A stretch of 64,000 bases of DNA from positions 1-64,000 of the forward strand of contig USFD01000005.1 of the NCBI GenBank assembly GCA_900553885.1, given 5' to 3'. The notes below the pieces were generated by a model, which had not been told where the DNA came from, made no database searches, and was given only the letters and a program-made list of their open reading frames with translations. This DNA comes from an uncultured Ruminococcus sp. Its GTDB lineage: Bacteria; Bacillota; Clostridia; Lachnospirales; Lachnospiraceae. The position numbers and the translations under genes were made by a program. Shown piece by piece: positions 34,678-41,634 of this stretch; the stretch's first letter is position 1, and every line of letters begins with the position of its first letter.

Positions 34678-34866
34678 GGTATTATACTCCTTTTTTTCAC
34701 TCTTCTCCGCAGGCAAAGCAGATATAAGATACAGCCGGATCTGCCGGCGCAGAATACAAATTTCCCGGAAGCCTTTGTCTGTCAAATAAAAAAGGGTAAT
34801 AAATCTTCCTTCCTCACTGAAAGTTCTATTACCCGCCACAGCATTGCATCCTCTTTGCCAACTCTG
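34678..34866 (-). promoter_or_regulatory. glmS leader with attenuator-like hairpin
   Basis: About 190 nt of untranslated leader between the predicted start site and glmS. A hairpin with GGGTAATA/TATTACCC arms (34794-34834) is followed by TTTTTTATTT, which is terminator-like. No glmS ribozyme core sequence was found. Attenuation by an unknown signal is inferred. Confidence 0.5.
34794..34834 (-). terminator. Terminator-like hairpin in glmS leader
   Basis: A perfect 8-bp stem around a 25-nt loop with its own partial pairing (TTCCTCACTGAAAG region), followed by a T-rich run on the minus strand. It lies inside the leader, so full termination would block glmS. Confidence 0.6.
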
Positions 34867-34872
34867 TTGTCT

Positions 34873-34902
34873 ATCATACCATTGCGAAACAGTTTTTGTC
34901 AA
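34873..34902 (-). promoter_or_regulatory. Sigma-A promoter of glmS
   Basis: Minus-strand TTGACA (34897-34902) and TATGAT (34873-34878) with an 18-nt spacer. Confidence 0.75.
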
Positions 34903-34957
34903 TATTGCCGTCTCTGATTTAGGTCCGTCCCTGTTAAAACCTGGTTAAGCCGCCGGT

Positions 34958-35314
34958 CTACTTTTTCATCTTCGGATCAAAAATCAGCGAGGCCAGATAT
35001 CCGAAAATAAGAGCCGCAGAGATTCCGACTGCACTGGCGGTAAATCCGCCCATAAAGATTCCGATAAACCCATGCTGATCCACTGCCTCTTTTACCCCCT
35101 TCCAGAGCGTATTTCCAAATCCCAGCAGCGGAACACTGGCCCCTGACTTTGCAAATTCCTGAAAGGGTTCATATATCCCGCAGAATCCCAGCAGAGCTCC
35201 GCCGCACACAAGCAGCACCATCACCCGTCCCGGCATCAGCTTTGTCCGGTCCAGCAGAATCTGAACTGCCGCACAGATCAGCCCTCCGATCAGAAATGAA
35301 TATAAATATTCCAT
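34958..35314 (-). CDS. spoVAE: Stage V sporulation protein AE
   Basis: 118 residues from the ATG at 35314 (AGGCGG upstream); the preceding open frame is not protein-like. Membrane segments are visible in EYLYSFLIGGLICAAVQILLD, VMVLLVCGGALLGFCGIY and GFIGIFMGGFTASAVGISAALIFGYLASLIF. GFGNTLWKGVKEAV is typical of SpoVAE-b. With SpoVAC and SpoVAD it forms the dipicolinic acid channel of the forespore inner membrane. It follows spoVAD by about 50 nt. Confidence 0.93.
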   Translation of the reverse strand: MEYLYSFLIGGLICAAVQILLDRTKLMPGRVMVLLVCGGALLGFCGIYEPFQEFAKSGASVPLLGFGNTLWKGVKEAVDQHGFIGIFMGGFTASAVGISAALIFGYLASLIFDPKMKK

Positions 35315-35363
35315 ACTTTTTCCGCCTTTCCTGTTCTGTTTTTCTATCCCTTCTGTTTTCTTT

Positions 35364-36404
35364 TTAAAAATGCTCCAGGACAATCCCGTGGGCAATTCCG
35401 GGCACGCTGGCTCCCTCGTTAAAACTGACGGTTGACATAAGCGCTCCCGTAGGTACAAAAAGGACCCGTTTCCACTCCCCTGTTTCGATTTTCGGCAGTA
35501 TAAAGGATGCAAGCGTTACCGCCGCACAGCCGCATCCGCTTCCTCCCGCATGGGTATCCTGAGTCTCCTGGTCAAAGATAATCATACCGCAGTCGATGTG
35601 TTTTTTCCGGATATCATATCCCCTGCCTTTGACCAGATCAAAGAGTATGGACTGGCCCACATAGCCCAGATCTCCTGTAATAATTCTGTCATAATCCTCT
35701 TCGGTCCGGTCCATGTCCCTGAAATTCTGCACAATCGTATCCATAGCCGCCGGAGCCATGCAGGCTCCCATATTCTGTGAATCCTTCAGGCCATAATCCA
35801 CGATCTTTCCCACAGTAACCCCCGCGATCCGCACATGATGCCAGGTTTCTTCAGCGCCCTGCCTGTCTGTTTCTTCCGGCGCCACTAAAAATGCCCCGCT
35901 TCCCGTAACCGTCCAGTGGGCAGATAAGGGCCTCTGGCTGGCATATCCAAGGGGAAAACGGAACTCCTTTTCCGCACTTCCGAAATGGCTGGATGTTACG
36001 GCCAGCATATACTTGCCGTATCCCGCCGCCGCGCTCATGGCGGCAAGCGCAAGGGCCTCCCCTGATGTGGAGCAGGCCCCGTAGAGTCCGAACATGGGAA
36101 TCTGCAGCGCTTCCACACCCATGGATGTGGCAACTCCCTGCCGAAGCAGGTCTCCCCCGAACAGGCAGCGCACTTCCTTCGGATCCACATGAGCCTTCCC
36201 CAGGGTCAGAACGCAGGCTTCTTTCTGCATATTGCTCTCTGCCTCTTCCCAGGTGCGGGCTCCGAACAGGTCATCCTGGTTTGTCATATCAAACATTTTT
36301 CCCAGCGGGCCTTCCGCCTCCTTGCTCCCGGTTACTGACGCTGCGCTTATGATAACCGGCGGCTCTTCAAATACAAGGCTCTGGCCTCCCTTTGTCTGAT
36401 TCAT
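35364..36404 (-). CDS. spoVAD: Stage V sporulation protein AD
   Basis: 346 residues. SpoVAD has a thiolase-like fold and binds dipicolinic acid. Conserved parts: FEEPPVIISAASVTGSKEAEGPLG, MFGLYGACSTSGEALALAAM with the Cys region, GYASQRPLSAHWTVTGSGA and GGSGCGCAAVTLASF. It is a soluble protein attached to the SpoVA channel. It diverges from spoVAC. A forespore-type promoter element is upstream (36446-36474). Confidence 0.95.
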   Translation of the reverse strand: MNQTKGGQSLVFEEPPVIISAASVTGSKEAEGPLGKMFDMTNQDDLFGARTWEEAESNMQKEACVLTLGKAHVDPKEVRCLFGGDLLRQGVATSMGVEALQIPMFGLYGACSTSGEALALAAMSAAAGYGKYMLAVTSSHFGSAEKEFRFPLGYASQRPLSAHWTVTGSGAFLVAPEETDRQGAEETWHHVRIAGVTVGKIVDYGLKDSQNMGACMAPAAMDTIVQNFRDMDRTEEDYDRIITGDLGYVGQSILFDLVKGRGYDIRKKHIDCGMIIFDQETQDTHAGGSGCGCAAVTLASFILPKIETGEWKRVLFVPTGALMSTVSFNEGASVPGIAHGIVLEHF

Positions 36405-36445
36405 TGCTTTTCCTCATTTCATCACTGTTTTTCTTCTTTCAAGGT

Positions 36446-36474
36446 TATTATCTGCCGGAGTTTCCGGAATATAC
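36446..36474 (-). promoter_or_regulatory. Forespore-sigma-like promoter of spoVAD
   Basis: Minus-strand GTATA, 15 nt, CAGATAATA. It matches in sequence and spacing the element facing spoVAC. It resembles the sigma-F/sigma-G pattern (GNATA -35, CATNNTA-like -10) without exact identity. Confidence 0.55.
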
Positions 36475-36543
36475 ATCGGAAGACAGATTTTCTCCTATCC
36501 GGATACCGCTGCGGTTTTATAATCCGTGTTTTTTCCTTCTGAA

Positions 36544-36572
36544 GTATATTTTCGGCCGGGATTCAGATAATA
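36544..36572 (+). promoter_or_regulatory. Forespore-sigma-like promoter of spoVAC
   Basis: GTATA, 15-nt spacer, CAGATAATA on the plus strand; identical boxes and spacing to the divergent spoVAD element. Confidence 0.55.
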
Positions 36573-36584
36573 AAAAGGATGAAT

Positions 36585-36672
36585 CCTGCTGATAAAATAT
36601 CCGCGGATATTTCTCAGGCAGGAACGTCAGATACTCCGCTGCAGACGGCTGCGCTTCTCCTATTGCGCAGCC
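36585..36672 (+). other. Structured leader of spoVAC
   Basis: The palindrome AAATATCCGCGGATATTT (36595-36612) sits inside CCTGC/GCAGG arms (36585-36622). A second stem GGCTGCGC/GCGCAGCC follows (36647-36672). Both lie between the predicted start site and the spoVAC ribosome-binding site, so they may affect message stability. Confidence 0.5.
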
Positions 36673-36703
36673 TGATTCCGGCGGGAATAAAGGAGGCGCT
36701 TCT

Positions 36704-37165
36704 ATGGATAAAGTACAGCGTATGAAACAGGAACAGCAGTATGAAAAATATGTCAAACAGAAAACACCGAAGCATAACGTCTGGCTGAACATGCTCAAGG
36801 CATTTCTGCTGGGCGGCACGATCTGTTTTCTGGGACAGGTAATCTTCCACTACTGTGAATTCCGGGATCTATCTCCGGATGACTGCAGCGGATGGACTTC
36901 CCTGACTCTGGTACTTCTCAGCGTACTGCTTACAGGCACCGGCATCTATCCAAGGCTGGCCAAATGGGGCGGAGCCGGCGCGCTGGTGCCGATCACCGGT
37001 TTTGCCAACTCGGTTGCCGCTCCGGCCATCGAATACAAAAAAGAAGGCCAGGTATTCGGCATTGGATGCAAGATTTTTACCATTGCCGGCCCGGTCATAC
37101 TGTACGGAATCTTTACAAGCTGGATACTTGGACTGATTTACTGGATATGGGGGATGGTGGCATAG
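36704..37165 (+). CDS. spoVAC: Stage V sporulation protein AC
   Basis: 153 residues. AAAGGAGG precedes the ATG. After a basic N-terminus (MKQEQQYEKYVKQKTPKHNVW) come about four membrane segments, including MLKAFLLGGTICFLGQVIF and VLLSVLLTGTGIY. GAGALVPITGFANSVAAPAIEYKKEG is the SpoVAC hallmark. It is the pore subunit for dipicolinic acid. In Bacillus it is cotranscribed with spoVAA-AB and spoVAD-AE; here it is inverted and stands alone between them. Confidence 0.95.
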   Translation: MDKVQRMKQEQQYEKYVKQKTPKHNVWLNMLKAFLLGGTICFLGQVIFHYCEFRDLSPDDCSGWTSLTLVLLSVLLTGTGIYPRLAKWGGAGALVPITGFANSVAAPAIEYKKEGQVFGIGCKIFTIAGPVILYGIFTSWILGLIYWIWGMVA

Positions 37166-37176
37166 TCACCATCCCC
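37150..37176. terminator. Hairpin spanning the two abutting stop codons
   Basis: GGGGATGGTG / CACCATCCCC is a perfect 10-bp stem with a 7-nt loop. It covers the last codons and stops of both spoVAC (+) and spoVAB (-), whose stops are adjacent with no gap. No T-run follows on either strand. Confidence 0.7.
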
Positions 37177-37591
37177 TGTAAAAGAACAGACATGCGCCCA
37201 GCCCTTTGCCCAGCGCAATACTTAAAATGAATGCGGTCAGATACCTGACCACCCTTGCTCTTCTCAGAAACACAGGGAACACATTTAATATTTCCGCCAG
37301 CGCCATTGCCCAGCATCCGGCAAAGATACCTGCCAGTATTCCGTATATTGCAAGGAACCAGGCGCCCGCCGGCAGATCAATCTGAAATACATAAAAAATA
37401 TTTCCCACGATGCCGCCCAGGGCAGCACAGCTTTCATAAAAAAATATTCTGTCCCCCGTATGCGTTCTGTCTGCAAAATCTGCAACCACACCCAATTCTA
37501 CGATAAATGCAAACAGACCGCCTGCTACTGCAATTCCGCCGCTAAGTCCGATCAGCGCCAGAAGAATCTGAACTGCCCACATCGATCTCAT
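37166..37591 (-). CDS. spoVAB: Stage V sporulation protein AB
   Basis: About 141 residues from the ATG at 37591 (AGGAG 5 nt upstream); an ATG 9 nt later is an alternative. About four membrane segments: MWAVQILLALIGLSGGIAVAGGLFAFIVELGVV, ALGGIVGNIFYVF, WFLAIYGILAGIFAGCWAMALAEIL and VRYLTAFILSIALGKGLG, matching SpoVAB. Its start lies within the last 50 nt of spoVAA. Its stop abuts that of spoVAC. Confidence 0.9.
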   Translation of the reverse strand: MRSMWAVQILLALIGLSGGIAVAGGLFAFIVELGVVADFADRTHTGDRIFFYESCAALGGIVGNIFYVFQIDLPAGAWFLAIYGILAGIFAGCWAMALAEILNVFPVFLRRARVVRYLTAFILSIALGKGLGACLFFYRGW

Positions 37592-38207
37592 CCCCTCTCC
37601 TGGAGGCATTTTCTACCAGTGTGGTCTGGATATCATTTTCATACAGCCTCATCTGAATTTCCATCGGTGTGGGATCCACGGTAAAGCGCTTTTTGCCGAA
37701 ATGGTTAAAGAAAAGAAGGATTCCCACGGTAAGCCCGATTGAATATGTGATCTCCAGTATTGTAAACCCGGAACTTTCCTTCCCTGTGGCAAGCTCGTGA
37801 ATCTGACCGAATAACCGGGTTATATCCACGTCATTGTTAAATGCCATAATGGTAAATGCAGCTCCGAAAAATGTAACCGCAGCCACAAATACGGTTTTTA
37901 CCACATGCCAGAACTTTCCCGGCGTCCGCTGGTTTTCACAAGTGACGATAATGTCCGTCTCTCCCAGATTCTGCACCTCGATGCCGGGACAGTTTTTGTG
38001 AATGCACGCAATAATCTCAAGAACCGAGATCACATACCTCTGACGCCCGGGCTGCTGTACTTTCAGGATTCTGAGGGATTTTATTTTCGGGATCACCTTT
38101 TTGTCAGAGCATTCCATTGACAGAATATCTCCCAGGGTAACTTCCTCTTTTGTTACTTCCACATCCCGGTTTCCTTTGATATAAAGAGTGACCGTATCAG
38201 CTGACAC
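37542..38207 (-). CDS. spoVAA: Stage V sporulation protein AA
   Basis: 221 residues from a GTG start at 38207, with GGAGGTG 8 nt upstream. The N-terminal soluble part (VTLYIKGNRDVEVTKEEVTLGDILSM, IPKIKSLRILKV) resembles the SpoVAA domain. Two membrane segments follow (WHVVKTVFVAAVTFFGAAFTIMAF, ILEITYSIGLTVGILLFF) with HFGKKRFTVDPTPMEIQMRLYE after. It overlaps the preceding small gene by 11 nt and spoVAB by 50 nt. Confidence 0.92.
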   Translation of the reverse strand: MSADTVTLYIKGNRDVEVTKEEVTLGDILSMECSDKKVIPKIKSLRILKVQQPGRQRYVISVLEIIACIHKNCPGIEVQNLGETDIIVTCENQRTPGKFWHVVKTVFVAAVTFFGAAFTIMAFNNDVDITRLFGQIHELATGKESSGFTILEITYSIGLTVGILLFFNHFGKKRFTVDPTPMEIQMRLYENDIQTTLVENASRRGDEIDVGSSDSSGADRT

Positions 38208-38352
38208 AGCTTTCCACCTCCGTATTCTGAATCAGAAATCCTTCAGAGTTCTCCTGCTGCGGATTTGTCAGCCAGTAGAAAATTCCCAGTGCTACTGCCA
38301 CTACCACAACAGTGAAAATGGAATACCATATTTTTCTGTGTCCGTCATCCAT
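38197..38352 (-). CDS. Unrecognised 51-residue single-span membrane protein in the sporulation operon
   Basis: ATG at 38352, stop TGA at 38197-38199. The product is basic at the N-terminus (MDDGHRKIWY), has one membrane segment (SIFTVVVVAVALGIFYWL) and an acidic tail ending NTEVESCVS. The start has GAAAGGTCGGTGA upstream. The stop overlaps the spoVAA start region, where the strong spoVAA ribosome-binding site lies inside the gene, a sign of coupling. It fills the gap between sigF and spoVAA. I do not recognise a family. Confidence 0.6.
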   Translation of the reverse strand: MDDGHRKIWYSIFTVVVVAVALGIFYWLTNPQQENSEGFLIQNTEVESCVS

Positions 38353-38454
38353 ATTTTCACCGACCTTTCCACGCGTCCCGGAAAATTACCGTCATATCCG
38401 GGCGCTGTATACTATTTCGGAAATAGTATCTGGATTTTCGGCAGAAATATGTGT

Positions 38455-39171
38455 TTATGAACTCATTTTCCGCATATTTTCAAGTATTTTTTTCTCAAGC
38501 CTGGACACCTGTACCTGTGAGATTCCCATGATTTTTCCCACATCTGTCTGTGTCTTGTCTGCAAAATATCTCAGATAGATGAGCTGTCGCTCCTCCGGAT
38601 TCAGCGTTTCCAGCAGCTGCCCCAGCAGCATCCGGTCAAGAATTCTGTCTTCCTTTTTCTCTTTTTCTTCAATTTTATCCAGAAGCCGGATCTCATTTCC
38701 CTCCTTCTGATGAATCGGACGATAGAGAGAGTCCACCTCGCTTCCCGCCTCCATAGCCTGTACGATTTCTTCTTTTCCGATTCCCAGCTCGCAGGAGAGT
38801 TCCTCCAGCGTCGGTTCCCGTCCAAGCCTGTCCGTAAGTTTCTCCCTTACCTGGATACTTCTGTACGAAAGTTCTTTCAGAGAACGGCTGACCTTGATCA
38901 TGCCGTCGTCTCTTAAAAACCGCTTGATCTCGCCCGATATCATAGGAACCGCGTAGGTAGAAAACTTTACATCATATGACAGATCAAACTTGTCAATGGC
39001 TTTCAGCAGGCCGATACAGCCAATCTGAAAGAGATCCTCCGATTCCGTTCCTCTGCCGCAGAACCGCTTTACAACGCACCAGATCAGGCCGATATTTTCT
39101 TCCACCAGCTGTTCTCTCGCTTCTTTATCTCCATCGTGTGATCTCCTGATTAAAGCGATTGTGTGGTCCAT
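38455..39171 (-). CDS. sigF: Forespore sigma factor sigma-F
   Basis: 238 residues of the sigma-70 SigB/F/G type. Region 2 reads ENIGLIWCVVKRFCGRGTESEDLFQIGCIGLLKAIDKFDLSYDVKFSTYAVPMISGEIKRFLRDDG (in pieces). Region 3 holds VSRSLKELSYRSIQVREKL. Region 4 ends with the helix-turn-helix QTDVGKIMGISQVQVSRLEKKIL. It directs early forespore transcription. It overlaps spoIIAB by 22 nt. The paralogue sigG is excluded by the linked anti-sigma factor genes. Confidence 0.96.
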   Translation of the reverse strand: MDHTIALIRRSHDGDKEAREQLVEENIGLIWCVVKRFCGRGTESEDLFQIGCIGLLKAIDKFDLSYDVKFSTYAVPMISGEIKRFLRDDGMIKVSRSLKELSYRSIQVREKLTDRLGREPTLEELSCELGIGKEEIVQAMEAGSEVDSLYRPIHQKEGNEIRLLDKIEEKEKKEDRILDRMLLGQLLETLNPEERQLIYLRYFADKTQTDVGKIMGISQVQVSRLEKKILENMRKMSS

Positions 39172-39605
39172 ATCTCCCTTCCTTTTCCGATGGCCTTCTG
39201 CATTTTCACTGTCGTCCCTTTGCCCGGCTCGGATTCCACCTCTACCTTATCCATAAAAGCTTCCATAAACGCAAACCCCATGCCGGAGCGCTCCTGTTCC
39301 GGTCTTGTTGTAAACATGGGGCGCATCGCCTCTTCTATATTTTCAATTCCCCGTCCGGTGTCGCTTACTTCCACAAAAAAAATATTTTCCCTGATCCGGC
39401 AGCGGATATGTACCTTCTTCACAGCCTGATCATATCCATGAATAATAGCATTTGTCACAGCCTCCGAAACAGCTGTCTTTACATCCGCCACTTCCTCTAC
39501 CGTAGGATTCAGCTGGGTCATAAACGCAGCAACCGCCACCCTGGCAAAGCCTTCATTTTCCGACCTGCTGTCAAATCTGATTTCCATTTCATTCGTATTT
39601 TTCAT
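39150..39605 (-). CDS. spoIIAB: Anti-sigma-F factor, serine kinase
   Basis: 151 residues, a GHKL-type kinase. N box: VKTAVSEAVTNAIIHGYDQA; G1 box: VSDTGRGIENIEEAM; G2: PEQERSGMGFAFMEAFMDKV. It binds and inhibits sigma-F and phosphorylates SpoIIAA. It overlaps spoIIAA by 4 nt (ATGA) and sigF by 22 nt, keeping the three products in fixed ratio. Confidence 0.96.
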   Translation of the reverse strand: MKNTNEMEIRFDSRSENEGFARVAVAAFMTQLNPTVEEVADVKTAVSEAVTNAIIHGYDQAVKKVHIRCRIRENIFFVEVSDTGRGIENIEEAMRPMFTTRPEQERSGMGFAFMEAFMDKVEVESEPGKGTTVKMQKAIGKGREIWTTQSL

Positions 39606-39916
39606 GACTCATCCTCCTCATATATCTGCATAATTTTCGTCACACCCGACAATGTCAGTATTTTTTTGATTCTCGCATTTGCATGCACTGCCCATACCTC
39701 TCCTCCGATCAGGCAGATCGTCTTATACCTTCCCATAATTACCCCTATTCCGGAACTGTCCATAAAATCTGTCTTTTCAAAATCGAAAATAATATATTTG
39801 ATATGATTCCTGTCAATAACCGCGTCCGCTTCCCGCTTCATTTCTTCCGCATTGTGATGATCCACTTCACGGGGCAGGTAAATTGTCAGACAGTTCTCCT
39901 GAACCTGATATTTCAT
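39602..39916 (-). CDS. spoIIAA: Anti-anti-sigma factor
   Basis: About 104 residues. Two ATGs are in tandem (39919 and 39916); the second has the better spacing from GAGGAGG. STAS domain with VDHHNAEEMKREADAVIDRNHIKYIIFDFEKTDFMDSSGIGVIMGRY; the phosphorylated Ser is in MDSSGIG. It releases sigma-F when unphosphorylated. It is the first gene of the spoIIA operon. No clear sigma-H promoter was identified upstream. Confidence 0.95.
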   Translation of the reverse strand: MKYQVQENCLTIYLPREVDHHNAEEMKREADAVIDRNHIKYIIFDFEKTDFMDSSGIGVIMGRYKTICLIGGEVWAVHANARIKKILTLSGVTKIMQIYEEDES

Positions 39917-39941
39917 CATACTCCTCCTCACGAAATCTGAT

Positions 39942-39977
39942 AGGGGTCAGACCCTTTTGCAAAGGGGTCTGACCCCT
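39942..39977. repeat. G4-N5-C4 type inverted repeat upstream of spoIIAA
   Basis: AGGGGTCAGACCC is repeated as its reverse complement (GGGTCTGACCCCT) with TTTTGCAAAA-like sequence in the loop, 13-bp arms. It sits between the TPR gene terminator and spoIIAA. The same design (GGGG-5 nt-CCCC) is seen at 58739-58765. Confidence 0.75.
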
Positions 39978-40001
39978 CTGCACAAAATTGTGCAAAAATA
40001 A

Positions 40002-40025
40002 AGGATGTGCCTTTCTGCACATCCT
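40002..40025 (-). terminator. Terminator after the TPR membrane-protein gene
   Basis: AGGATGTGC / GCACATCCT, a perfect 9-bp stem with a 6-nt loop, followed on the minus strand by TTTATTTTTG. Confidence 0.85.
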
Positions 40026-40098
40026 CTTCTTTCGTAACTTTTCTGTCTTTATTCTTTATTTTTCTTTTTTTTAATAATATCCGTTCTTTTTGTATATC

Positions 40099-41469
40099 TT
40101 ACTGGCCGTTGCTTCCGCTGTCTCCACTGTCGTCATTGTCTCCGCTGTCGGAGGACCCCTTTATGGTTTTCAGATTTTCGGAAGCGTCTTCCGCATACTG
40201 GGAATCCCCGTATTCGTCCACTACCCGCTGAAAATAAGTGGCTGCTTTTTCATTGTCTCCGCTGCCCATATAGGCTTCTGCCAGCCGGAAAAGAGCTTCC
40301 CCGTCATTATACCCGGCATCCATTTTTACAACTTTCGCAAGAGCAGTAACCGCATCTTTGTAATTTTCCGCATACAGTGCATTTCTGCCTTCCGACATCC
40401 GGTTCTCGCATGCCCTGGGATAAATCGCCTCTGTCAGGTCGTCATACTGGGCCTTTCCAGTATCTCCCAGATTATCCCTCGCTATATTAAGAAGCGAATC
40501 CGCCAGCGTATTGGATTCGTATGAGCCGGAATTATACTGATCCATAACGGATATGAGATTTTCATAGCTGTCAGAAGTGCTGGCCGCCTTCTTCGCGTCT
40601 GCTTCGGCGCTCTCGCTTTCTGCCCGGTAATTATCCAGCGTCCTCGTCTGCGCGTTGATCTGCGCCTGCAGAGAATCAATCTGTTCGCTGTACTCCCGCA
40701 TCTGATTATTCATCCGCTCTGATCTGGACTGATTGACCGCCGGAGCCACCAGGAACCAGATAATCGCCGCTCCGATCGCCGCTCCGATAAAAATATTGGC
40801 AACGGCAAGATGGGAGGCCATCGATTTGACCGCCGAATGTTTGGGCTGGATAATTGTCTCATTGCCAAGATTATACTCTACCGCATCATCTTTTTTCTTC
40901 TTCTCGATTCTTCGCCCTCTGCCTCTTCTGGCTGTCAGCTCATGCATATATCTGAGCGTAATCTCATTGGCCGTATCAATCCTCCGGGCTGCGCGCAGCA
41001 CCTGCCGTGCACGGGAATACTGCTGCGTATGAAGATAAAGCAGCGCCAGCAGCTGATGAGCCTTCAGAAATGTAGGGTGTGAAGTAATCACCTGCTTCAG
41101 CTGTATAATCGCCAGATCTTCTCCGTTCTGACGGCAGTATCCGATACACTGGTTATATTTTTTAACAGCCTGATTAATTGTTTCAAGCTCATTCGCAGAG
41201 GCCTGTACCTCTTTGATAAAATAATTTGCTATATTATCTCTCGGGCGCAGATTCTTGCTGATAATCCACTCTACCAGAGCTTCCGCAACCTCTCCGGTTC
41301 CATAATATACAAGCCCCAGAAGATTCCGCGCTGCGATATTCTCCCTGTTAAACTGCAGACTTATCCTGAGTGACTTCGCTGCCCCTGACATATCGCGGAT
41401 CTGCGCCTTTCTCAGTCCATCATTATACCAGTAATTAGACTGGTATACGATCTTCTTCGCGTAATTCAT
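40099..41469 (-). CDS. Tetratricopeptide-repeat membrane protein
   Basis: 456 residues. N-terminal TPR-like repeats occupy about 1-190 (AKSLRISLQFNRENIAARNLLGLVYYGTGEVAEAL and later FLKAHQLLALLYLHTQQYSRARQVLRAAR). A basic stretch (RRGRGRRIEKKKK) and one membrane span (about 235-255, VANIFIGAAIGAAIIWFLVAP) follow. Outside it are a short coiled coil and further TPRs (AEAYMGSGDNEKAATYFQRVVDEYGDSQYAEDA) ending in a Ser/Asp/Gly-rich tail. Its role is unknown; scaffolding at the membrane is inferred. The 44-residue protein gene precedes it. Confidence 0.85.
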   Translation of the reverse strand: MNYAKKIVYQSNYWYNDGLRKAQIRDMSGAAKSLRISLQFNRENIAARNLLGLVYYGTGEVAEALVEWIISKNLRPRDNIANYFIKEVQASANELETINQAVKKYNQCIGYCRQNGEDLAIIQLKQVITSHPTFLKAHQLLALLYLHTQQYSRARQVLRAARRIDTANEITLRYMHELTARRGRGRRIEKKKKDDAVEYNLGNETIIQPKHSAVKSMASHLAVANIFIGAAIGAAIIWFLVAPAVNQSRSERMNNQMREYSEQIDSLQAQINAQTRTLDNYRAESESAEADAKKAASTSDSYENLISVMDQYNSGSYESNTLADSLLNIARDNLGDTGKAQYDDLTEAIYPRACENRMSEGRNALYAENYKDAVTALAKVVKMDAGYNDGEALFRLAEAYMGSGDNEKAATYFQRVVDEYGDSQYAEDASENLKTIKGSSDSGDNDDSGDSGSNGQ

Positions 41470-41499
41470 TTATACTCACCACAATCTTTCCGACAAAAG

Positions 41500-41634
41500 T
41501 CATTTCTTCTGATCCATGACTTGCTTCAGAAGATCTGTCATATCTGACAGATCCTCCTGGTAAACAGCTTCCTCTATATCTTCCACTTCAAGGCTTGGTT
41601 TGAATTTTTTCAGTTCTTCCTCATAGTTGAGCAT
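41500..41634 (-). CDS. Conserved-looking small acidic protein, 44 residues
   Basis: Starts at the ATG at 41634, with a perfect AGGAGG 7 nt upstream, and stops at 41500. The sequence begins MLNYEEELKKFKPSLEVEDI, continues through an acidic stretch and ends LLKQVMDQKK. It is charged and probably helical, with no Cys. Its start lies within the last 25 nt of folC, suggesting coupling. It has no recognisable family. The strong ribosome-binding site and protein-like composition support a real gene. Confidence 0.65.
   Translation of the reverse strand: MLNYEEELKKFKPSLEVEDIEEAVYQEDLSDMTDLLKQVMDQKK

Noticed and set aside
34678..34866. glmS ribozyme
   Set aside because: The expected cleavage-site and core sequences were not found in the leader.
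34678..34902. Long N-terminal extension of glmS
   Set aside because: The Ntn-hydrolase needs the Cys right after Met in MCGIVG; the extension covers the promoter and leader hairpin.
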